Part shown: positions 10,301-15,555 of the stretch, piece after piece
Layout: each line of letters starts with the position of its first letter
How positions within the stretch are numbered: position 1 is the stretch's first letter
Source: Goniomonas avonlea
Lineage: Eukaryota > Cryptophyceae > Goniomonadida > Goniomonadaceae
DNA length: 15,555 nt
NCBI GenBank assembly: GCA_003573635.1
Contig: QUTJ01031711.1
Coordinates: 1 to 15,555 of the forward strand
Direction of reading: 5' to 3'
The notes under the pieces: generated by a model
What the model was told of the DNA's origin: nothing
What the model saw: the letters and a program-made list of their open reading frames with translations, nothing else
The model's database searches: none
Program-made: the position numbers and the translations under genes

Positions 10301-13300
10301 AAAAACAGAGACAGGATCGACACCATTCCGCCCAGCGGCGTCTTGTACGAGGCCAACGGCAGCTCTTGCCGCTCAAAATGCTGGAAGAGCACGTCGCAGG
10401 ACAGCAGAAGCTGTCTGGTGCGATGGCGCGAGCAGTGCGGAACAAGAGCACTCAGGGTCACAACAATAACCCCTGCGGTCGCCACAACCAGGAACACGCC
10501 AATCTGCCAAGCCAGGGCACCCTTTTGTCCGGGGGTGCTGAGGGTTTCCAGAGCAACGGGATACCACGAATCAAAAGGGACCAGCCAGCTCTTGCCTGAG
10601 TACGGTGGCTTTGGGGACCCGAAGGGGCAGGTCGTGTCTTGACGGCAGCGAGTACAATTCTTTGAGTCAACCTGCGCGGAGTACGAGCCGGCGGGGCAGG
10701 GTTGACAGTCAAAGTATCTGTGGCCGGTGGGGGAGAACACGGCTCTAGTGCCGCGAGGGCAGGCGGCCGGTGCATGGGAGGCGTTAGCTGGCCAGCGCTT
10801 GAGCCGCGTCCAGTTGAAGGAGGTGGTTGCCGATGGCACCGGACCTACATTCACCCACCGCCGAGTGGCTGCGAAGCAAAGTCAGTGCCAGCACTGCACC
10901 ACCCGCACCCGCACCACCAGCACCCGCACCCGCACCCGCACTTCCAGCTCTGACAAACAGGACGCGTCACGGCTCGCCCTTGCACCCCACACCTACACAC
11001 TTCCAGCTGTCTAACCACAGTGTCCACACCCGCACCCGGCCCATTGGTTCAAAGTCGTTGGTGAAGGATGGAGCGTGTCACGAAATTGTACCTCCCGTGC
11101 CAGGGGGGGGGGGGGGGGCGTACACTCGGTGGAGACGTCCCAGAAGGAATGACCCAGGTTGGAGACCACGGCGCTGCGCAGATCACCAGTCTTCGGGAAT
11201 GAGATCCGCCCGGACGCCCCGTCGAACTCATCTGCCCGCATCGTGTCCGCCATTGTGCGGCCGCTGGGGAGCCGCGCAAGACTCCAGCGCTTTTTCATCG
11301 CCCTTGCAATGAGGGAGACGCAGTCGAACATCCAGGCGCCGTCGGCCGGGTGCGAGAACTGTGACAGTGGCACGTCCGAGTGGTTGGCGAAGGCGTCCCA
11401 GAACAGAGCCTTGGCAGGAGAGTTGGCGGGTACCTCGTCCACGAAGAAGGTCACCATTGGGCGCGACAGGATGGTGTGGCCGAGGGGCGAGGCGCACGAC
11501 CACGTCAGGTGCCCGCACACCACCGCCACCTCCCGACGGAAAAACCCGAGCCGTTCCATCGTTGCAACGAGTGAAGAGTCCCAGGACGCGTCTGCAGCGT
11601 CGACAGGGTCGACGTAGTCGTAGACAAAAAGGACAATCACTCGCGCTTGCGTCACCTTGGGCAGCGCCAGAAGCTGCTCAAGGTCCGCGACTGGAAGGTC
11701 CTCGGCTATCTGAACTCTGTCAACATGGACCCCTCGCTGCCGCAAGCCGTGGGTCACCAACTCCTCATCTTCTCTCGCCACCGGAAAGTACGATTGGGAA
11801 ATAGTGCACACTCGCCGCCAGCCGAACGAGGCGACCACGTCCACAGTGACGTGGTAGCTCGGCGGCGTCAGCGAGATCATCAGAGGGTGCGCCGTGGTGT
11901 TTGTCAGGCTGGTTACCTCGAGATCCTGCGATATTATGGGGATGCCCTGCGCCCGTGCCACCCGATAAATCTCCAGCTGCTCAAAATGGCAGGCATAGCC
12001 AAAGATCACAGCGGTCTTCATCTTCACAAAGCGGGCAGCCGCCGCTTGCGCAGCGTCGACGTCGTCACAAAGGTTGACTGCCAGCACAACTTCAGCAAAG
12101 TCACCGCCGCCGAACGCATCCAAAAAGTTTGCCTGGCGCACAGCCATCAGCGCGGCAGTGCAAGTGATTTCAGTTTCTGGAGCCCAGCACATCACGCCGA
12201 CCCGGAACACGCGGGCGGAGGGTGGGCTCGCGGCATTGCCGGGCCAGTGCACCTCCGAGTTGATGGAAAAGGCACCCTGCAGCCCGTCAAAGCTAAAGGA
12301 TCCGATCGGACGCAGAAACGGCGCTACAACGTTGGAAATCGAGTACAGAGATGGTGGCGTGTTGTCTCTCAAGACCAGTTCCCCGGCCGCACCCATGCTC
12401 TGGACACTGCGAAGGGCAGCCATCAGGGTCTCGCCTGTCGCCGGCCTGCCCCTGTCCCGGCACTGCTTGATTGCGAGCGCCATCCCCCACACCGCATCGT
12501 AAGCCAAGGGACCGTACCGACCGAGTGGCACCTCCCTTTGTCTCGACGCTAACCGGTCTAGCTTCTCACTTCGTTGAAACGTCAACTCAATACCTAGCGC
12601 GCCATCAAACGAGTCAGGAAGCGTGGATGCTTCCGCGAGGTCCTTGTCTGAGAGGAAAATGCGACTGGCCATCATGAGCGCAGAGCGCTGCAAAAATCCT
12701 GCCGCCTTGACAGATTGCAATAAGGTGTCCACTTCAGCCTTCGCGTCATTCGCTGAGTCGGAACAAATGACGAGGACTCGAATTGAAGCCTTGCGCAGCT
12801 GCTGAACTAACCCAGGGCTTCCGACAGTATCATGAATTGGAACCTGGACGGACAAGTGTGCGTCGCTGAGCCGGTCCAGGACCGCAGCGGACAGATTTCG
12901 TGCCGAAGACACATTAGAGTGGAGTAACGCCACACGCTTCCACCCGAAGTGCGATACTGCGGCACTGAGGGCTGCTGCCTCTTGAGAAAACGAGGGACAA
13001 GTTCTCGCGAAATAGGGGAACCGAGCAATATCATCGAATTCTTGGGCAAACACACCAAAGCCACAAGCTGGAATGCTACGAACCATTAATTCTGGGGACA
13101 GCTGAAGCTGGAGGCTGGAGCAGCTTCCACCAACAACACCAATGACACCAGACTTCGCGAACTCTTCAAGTAGAGCGGGTGCCGCTGAAGCATCACACGC
13201 TCGAAAAAAAGCGGCAAAGTGAAGAGTATCCCCATCGCCAAGGACATTGAGAGCATTAATATCCCGGAGTGCAAGATTCGCCGCAAATTCAGCGCCCTCG

Positions 13301-13578
13301 CCATAGTATAGCAACCCCAGTGGATAGCTTCGACCCTGCCGGAACATGAGAGCACCGCCGGTGCGAACAAAAACATCTCGCACATGGTTCGACCGGACGG
13401 AATCGGATCTGTTCAGAGAAACCGACCCAATTGCAGAGGAGTTCGCCTCCACCAGGGCATCATGTTTTGAATATCCGGGAGCGAAACCAACAGGATCTCT
13501 ACCAGAAGCACAGGGAAGACTGGCGGTGAACAAGACAATCGTCAAGCATACACATAGAGTCCTGCAGTGAGAAAACAT
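1315..13578 (-). CDS. Giant three-module surface receptor: six ANF/PBP-I-like domains, 11 predicted membrane helices (exons 13578-11124 and 10868-1315)
   Basis: Likely a plasma-membrane receptor or sensor of about 4,002 residues; ligand unknown. Start: the first in-frame ATG is at 13578 (upstream only a GTG at 13626), and it opens a clean signal peptide (residues 1 to about 25). Domains in order: binding-protein pairs at about 83-404/456-799, 1459-1788/1835-2153 and 2789-3115/3165-3485. Each pair is followed by a Cys-rich stretch (855-899, 2203-2247, 3542-3588) and a membrane unit. Helices are near 937-960, 1000-1020, 1241-1263, 1345-1365, 2286-2310, 2352-2372, 2580-2606, 2650-2671, 3623-3644, 3683-3704 and 3928-3953. 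The first domain of each pair carries YDAVW plus a following amphipathic helix, and later domains carry FDGASG-type motifs, as in family C GPCR ectodomains, especially GABA-B type. No seven-helix bundle, kinase or cyclase is visible. Exon 2 has a stop (TGA, 10884-10882) just upstream of its acceptor and no ATG near its 5' end, so it must be spliced to exon 1. Likely extracellular N-terminus and cytosolic C-terminus. Family assignment comes from motifs, not from a search. Confidence 0.75.
1462..4965 (-). repeat. Receptor module C (third, C-terminal protein module)
   Basis: Third copy, in exon 2. The first binding domain (about 4959-3979) has AISDVN, GGDDTL, VTGGACSI, a Ser-rich GASSSS stretch, FPLFTR, YRWQHVAV and YDAVWALALAIRSC. 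The second (about 3831-2869) has VVGSLCSS, VPLVSGD and LGWRRVTLV. Then come CRRGS and CPPGHTCPFGS Cys-rich motifs, a helix (about 2457-2392), the Cys-Asp...His-Tyr-Glu...Tyr-Ser-Thr...Gly-Gly signature, a second helix, and an ectodomain with HAWQW. The last hydrophobic stretch (about 1542-1465) contains Arg and Lys, unlike helix three of the other modules. A basic cytosolic tail of about 49 residues follows. No fourth helix is present, which fits the end of the chain. Confidence 0.75.
4986..5024. repeat. 15-base tandem repeat in coding sequence (2.6 copies)
   Basis: The unit CTGCGAGACTGTCCT occurs twice, followed by a partial third copy. On the coding strand it gives LAEDS-LAEDS-LAD in the linker between helix four of module B and the first binding domain of module C. 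The linker is Ala/Ser-rich and looks disordered. Confidence 0.9.
5311..8955 (-). repeat. Receptor module B (second tandem protein module)
   Basis: Second copy, entirely within exon 2. The first binding domain (about 8949-7960) starts YDIGLLYP and has AIRDIN, GDGDTL, VVGGGCSV, a GATSS stretch, FPYFVRT, FKWQRVALF and YDAVWALALGIKAC. The second (about 7821-6865) has VVGSICSD, IPLVSGSSW, FPNFLRT, LGWRRVSLV and FDGASGQIAF. The linker between them keeps the Trp...Pro-x-Ala-Arg spacing of the other modules. Then come a CPPGTY Cys-rich stretch, a Val-rich helix partly encoded by a CAA/GTT microsatellite (6411-6426), the Cys-Asp...His-Phe-Glu...Tyr-Arg-Thr...Gly-Gly signature, a second helix, an ectodomain with HSWQW, a third helix, a basic cytosolic loop and a fourth helix (about 5376-5311). 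There is no intron at the point where module A has one. Confidence 0.78.
6411..6426. repeat. CAA trinucleotide repeat in coding sequence
   Basis: Five CAA units on the plus strand read as GTT on the coding strand. They supply the Val run in the first membrane helix of module B. Length change in steps of three bases would alter helix length without shifting the frame. Confidence 0.85.
10896..10941. repeat. CACCCG-type minisatellite inside the receptor intron
   Basis: Imperfect copies of CACCCG / CACCAC alternate across this stretch, with a related CACACCCGCACCC patch again near 11024-11037. Both lie within the predicted intron, which explains why neither reading frame there resembles the flanking protein. 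Confidence 0.8.
11103..11118. repeat. 16-base G homopolymer (C on the receptor strand)
   Basis: Sixteen consecutive G on the plus strand. In my splice model the run lies inside the intron, a few bases after the donor. If the alternative donor at 11091 is used, it would be exonic and encode a Pro run. Homopolymers of this length are prone to miscounting, which bears directly on which donor is right. Confidence 0.9.
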
Positions 13579-13890
13579 GAATTTGGAACCGTTACAAGAC
13601 CAAGCATGGCATTCTTCGCCTTGCACTGACGCAACTCTTGTCAGTGCCCCTCTCGCTCTCTGTTGTTGAAACTAACTCTTCGTTTGCCCTACGGCGTCAT
13701 CGAACAAAATCTGACACCAAAAGTCGTGTCAATTGGTGGGGCTAGGTGGTGTCCGGATGGGGGCAGCTCTGACAATTAATGACATCATAATGATAAAATC
13801 TATCTAGTTTTTTCTCTATTTAAATGATTCATGATTTGAATCCAAGTTTTCGCCTTGGTGGACGTCAAAAATCTTTCAAGGTTTCCAAAA
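13579..13890. promoter_or_regulatory. Intergenic region between two divergent genes (probable shared promoter region)
   Basis: The 312 bases separate the receptor ATG (13578, minus) from the B-box/PDZ ATG (13891, plus). The half nearer the plus-strand gene is clearly AT-richer than the coding DNA, with T-rich and ATAATGAT stretches around 13771-13840. A TATTTAAAT element lies at 13817-13825, about 66 bases before the plus-strand ATG, and could act as a TATA-like element; a GATTCA/TGAATC inverted repeat follows at 13826-13842. Function is inferred from position only. Confidence 0.5.
13623..13647. repeat. Perfect inverted repeat, 8-base arms, 9-base spacer
   Basis: GCACTGAC at 13623-13630 and its exact reverse complement GTCAGTGC at 13640-13647. 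It lies 45 bases upstream of the receptor ATG, in its probable 5' untranslated or promoter region. It could be a dimeric protein-binding site or an RNA hairpin, or coincidence. Confidence 0.6.
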
Positions 13891-15429
13891 ATGTCAGGCA
13901 GGGGTGGGGCTTGCTCTCTCTGCAACAGAAGCAGAGCCACAGTAGCATGTTTGGAGTGCTCCAGGTTGGTAACATATGTTTTGCTTATATATATCTTGAC
14001 CATGACCGTGCGCCAGTCGCAAGCTCTGCCAACCCTGCTTCGATTCTTTGCACTGGTTTCGTCGCCACGAGCAGCACTCGGCTGTGCGCATCAATTCCGA
14101 TCCCCCTCCGAGAGTGCAGGCAATGAGCCCAGACGGTTCTGAAGCGCCCGTTCAGTTTTTGTTAGAGCCCAGCACCAGCAGCCGTCGCTCTCTGTTTACC
14201 AACTTCCCGACCCAGAAGCCGCTCACTCCTCCGTCCTCTCGGCGAGGCAACATCGCTACCACGCCTTTGGACCTTTCTATACCTCCTGGCCTGGACCCTG
14301 TAGACAAGAATAACGCAAGCCCCACACGATTGGTAGCGAGACAGTCCTCCTTTGGTTTTCTTCATGCGGACCTTGTGGACGACGAGTTTCCTGAGTTTGA
14401 AGCCAATCAAAATCAGCCAAGATGGGGCCCGGATACCCTTGGGACAGCGCAATCTCGGTGTGGTGTTGGTATTCTTTTGTATTCGGATGATCGTCGCCAA
14501 GTGCGAGTGGGGAGTCTGCTCCGCGGTGGGTCTGCAGAGCGTTCCCACCGTGTCGAAGAAGGCGATATTATTTGCGAGGTGCTGCCATCAAGACGATGAG
14601 CGTTCAGCTGACTATATTTACCAGGTCGACGACGTTAATGTGACAGATTGTCCCATTGAGCGTGTTGGCCAGCTGCTTCTCGGGCAGCAGGGCACTTTTG
14701 CTCGCATTGCTGTGAAGAAATCTTCAGATGCTCCAATCAGGGGAGTGATCTTGGAACGCTGGCCACAGGGAGCAGTCGGCGCCAGCCATTCGGCGGTTGC
14801 TTATGCCCACGCGTCCCGCTCCGTGCAGCCTCTTCAATCAGTGCGAGCTGCTCCGACACAGCCTCGTGCGCAGGTGCCCTTGAGCTCGCAGTCGGCGCGG
14901 TCACTCCAGCTCGATGCTGGGGATCCTTCCCGCCTTGGGCCTTCTTCCCGCGCCTCCACTTATCGTGGGCACGCTTCGAGTGGTTTTCGCGGAACCTTGA
15001 TGGAGATCTACATGGGTGGCAAGGCGTCTGTGCTGGACCGCCAAGCCGAGGTGTGCGATGCTCACGTTACGCTGCGCCGTTTCCTGACGTTATTCTCTGC
15101 TCTGTCTGACATCATTTTGAGATTCTCACAACCGGGTCCTGATGATTGACCACAGGAGGCCCAAGTGCCCAGAGTCAATCCTCATGGCTTCCCCCAAACA
15201 CCGCGGGAATCGTTGGTGGAAAATAGCTCATCCCCCCGACCCTACACTCCGGGTCGGCTTGGGACTGATGGTGTCCCAAACACAAGTGTTCCTGACCCTT
15301 TAGGCCTTGGGATGGACCTGCGTGCCGATTCCAAGGGGCAGGTGTGCGATGTGTGATGTGCCTGCGATATCGCTGAGGTTTGTTTGGGATGAAGAGTTCT
15401 TTCCTGTCGATTTCCCTGGCTCCTTCTGA
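13891..15429 (+). CDS. B-box zinc finger - PDZ domain protein (exons 13891-13968, 14024-14578, 14625-15050, probably 15156-15341 and 15397-15429)
   Basis: Probable intracellular adaptor of about 425 residues. The ATG at 13891 (AAAA before it) is the first in its frame. Splicing a 55-base intron completes a B-box: C8-x2-C11-x8-C20-x7-C28-x2-C31-x4-H36-x7-H44, with C23 and H41 as extra candidate ligands, matching the known B-box spacing. A Ser/Thr/Pro-rich linker (about 47-165) follows. Removing a 46-base intron then completes a PDZ domain (about 170-243): GVGI carboxylate loop, RVGSLLRGGSAE strand/helix, EEGDIICEVDDVNVTD core and an ERVGQLLL helix. The C-terminal part is Ser/Gln/Arg-rich without a recognised domain. 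All introns sit at codon boundaries. The first three exons are well supported by the domains they rebuild. The last two exons are tentative: without them translation ends at 15147-15149. No RING finger or coiled coil was seen. Confidence 0.7.
13969..14023 (+). other. Intron 1 of the B-box/PDZ gene (55 bases, phase 0)
   Basis: Donor TTG|GTAACA and acceptor CGCAAG|CTC. The intron is AT-rich (TATATATAT) with a CTTGACC branch-like element. It separates the first four B-box cysteines (exon 1) from the remaining Cys/His ligands (exon 2). Only this pairing among nearby sites gives the x7 spacing between the third and fifth Cys expected of B-boxes. Confidence 0.75.
14579..14624 (+). other. Intron 2 of the B-box/PDZ gene (46 bases, phase 0)
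   Basis: Donor TGCGAG|GTGCTG and acceptor TATTTACCAG|GTC, with an AGCTGACT branch-point-like element 15 bases before the acceptor. Reading through meets a stop at 14597-14599 in the upstream frame. Splicing joins GDIICE to VDDVNVTD and restores a continuous PDZ fold. Confidence 0.85.
15051..15155 (+). other. Probable intron 3 of the B-box/PDZ gene (105 bases, phase 0)
   Basis: Donor GCCGAG|GTGTGCGATG and acceptor ATTGACCACAG|GAG, with CTGAC and TTGAC branch-like elements. It contains the in-frame stop at 15147-15149, so retention would shorten the protein. Downstream sequence stays open in the predicted phase to 15341. Confidence 0.5.
15342..15396 (+). other. Tentative intron 4 of the B-box/PDZ gene (55 bases, phase 0)
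   Basis: The candidate donor GGGCAG|GTGTGCGATG is identical over ten intron bases to the intron 3 donor. The candidate acceptor is GAAGAG|TTC, after a CGCTGAG and a T-rich stretch. Splicing would add ten residues ending at TGA 15427-15429. Without it, translation of exon 4 ends at a TGA at 15354-15356. Confidence 0.3.
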
Positions 15430-15517
15430 AAGCTTATGAACACAAGGCTACAGAATCATATCGCGTTCATCACGTCAGGACCCCATGTGCGAACTAAACT
15501 CTGTCGGGAGGAGCGGG

Positions 15518-15555
15518 ACACACACACGCACAGAGAGAGAGAGAGAGAGAGAGAG
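15518..15555. repeat. CA/GA dinucleotide microsatellite at window end
   Basis: An ACACAC run (interrupted once by G) passes directly into an uninterrupted AG run that reaches the last base, so its true length is not known from this window. Confidence 0.95.

Larger units (their letters stand above)
10869..11123 (-). other. Intron 1 of the receptor gene (255 bases, phase 1)
   Basis: In minus orientation the best frame-preserving model is donor GAGT|GTACGC at 11123 and acceptor TTCGCAG at 10869, preceded by a CACTGAC branch-point-like element and a short pyrimidine run. Exon 1 then ends one base into a codon and exon 2 starts at the second codon base, giving a split Ser codon and an unbroken frame. 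A second donor-like site (GAG|GTACAA, 11091) fits splice consensus better, but it leaves the frame off by one unless the 16-base homopolymer at 11103-11118 is miscounted. Either way the two long open frames belong to one gene. Confidence 0.65.
9229..13344 (-). repeat. Receptor module A (first tandem protein module)
   Basis: First copy of the repeating unit, interrupted by the intron. The binding-like domains are at about 13332-12367 and 12213-11182. The first has the lobe pattern ALRDIN, then GDGDTL, then a Cys, then VVGGSCSS, then FPYFART, FGWKRVALL and YDAVWGMALAIKQC. After the intron come a CPAGSY Cys-rich stretch and a helix (about 10515-10444). Next are the Cys-Asp / His-Phe-Glu / Tyr-Lys-Thr-Pro-Leu-Gly-Gly signature, a second helix, an ectodomain with HAWQW, a strongly hydrophobic third helix (about 9603-9535), a Pro/Ser-rich cytosolic loop and a fourth helix (about 9291-9229). 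The Ser-rich ligand-contact stretch seen in the other modules is replaced by GFGVFAQEF here, so the ligand pocket probably differs. Extracellular parts hold several Asn-X-Ser/Thr sequons. Confidence 0.75.

Noticed and set aside
1315-13578. Ordinary family C GPCR
   Set aside because: The ectodomains resemble it, but no module has seven consecutive helices; each has a large ectodomain between its second and third helix.
1315-13578. Bacterial ABC-transporter binding proteins or a bacterial contaminant
   Set aside because: The protein is a multi-module membrane chain with a spliced gene, beside another spliced gene with B-box and PDZ domains.
1315-13626. Reading the two long minus-strand frames as two separate genes
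   Set aside because: The downstream frame lacks an in-frame ATG near its 5' end, is closed by a stop in the branch-point-like sequence before a good acceptor, and begins where a module would need its Cys-rich and membrane part; the upstream frame has exactly the missing binding-domain pair.
13965-14016. Alternative intron with donor CCAG|GTTGGT and acceptor GCCAG|TCG
   Set aside because: In frame, but it lengthens the Cys-to-Cys spacing by one residue from the expected B-box pattern; the GTAACA donor with the CGCAAG acceptor fits better.
14048-14599. Stop at 14597-14599 as the true end of the plus-strand gene
   Set aside because: It would cut the PDZ domain in the middle; a 46-base GT-AG intron with a CTGAC element removes it and restores the domain.

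Overview
The window looks like nuclear DNA of a GC-rich unicellular eukaryote. The signs are GT-AG introns (some only about 46-55 bases), a giant multi-domain membrane protein gene, an animal/plant-style B-box and PDZ domain, and simple-sequence repeats. No rRNA, tRNA, CRISPR array, transposon or prokaryotic operon signal was seen. I cannot name the lineage from the sequence alone.

Layout. (1) Positions 1-1314 are the 3' flank of the large minus-strand gene. This stretch is partly low-complexity, and it holds one open minus-strand frame (479-1165) that could be an extra 3' exon. (2) Positions 1315-13578, minus strand, are one very large gene. In my model it has two exons (13578-11124 and 10868-1315) joined across a 255-base intron and encodes about 4,002 residues. 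The protein has a signal peptide and then three tandem copies of a module of roughly 1,330-1,380 residues. Each module has two periplasmic-binding-protein type I / ANF-receptor-like lobes, a short Cys-rich stretch, a transmembrane helix, a short cytosolic segment with a conserved Cys-Asp...His-aromatic-Glu...Tyr-x-Thr-x-x-Gly-Gly signature, a second helix, a non-binding-protein ectodomain containing an (Ala/Ser)-Trp-Gln-Trp core, and a third helix. Modules one and two add a fourth helix that returns the chain outside for the next module. (3) Positions 13579-13890 are the intergenic region between two divergent genes. It is AT-richer than the coding DNA and carries a perfect 8-base inverted repeat. 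(4) Positions 13891 to about 15429, plus strand, are a gene of four or five small exons encoding a B-box zinc finger followed by a PDZ domain. (5) The window ends in CA/GA microsatellite DNA.

How the genes may work together. The large gene reads as a surface receptor whose six ligand-binding-type domains resemble the ectodomains of family C GPCRs, especially GABA-B type. Its membrane part is not a seven-helix bundle: it is predicted to make 11 passes with a cytosolic C-terminus. The divergent neighbour is a plausible intracellular scaffold or adaptor. Co-regulation from the shared upstream region, or a physical interaction, is inference only. The strongest candidates for something undescribed are the tandem receptor architecture and its recurring non-GPCR membrane/ectodomain unit.
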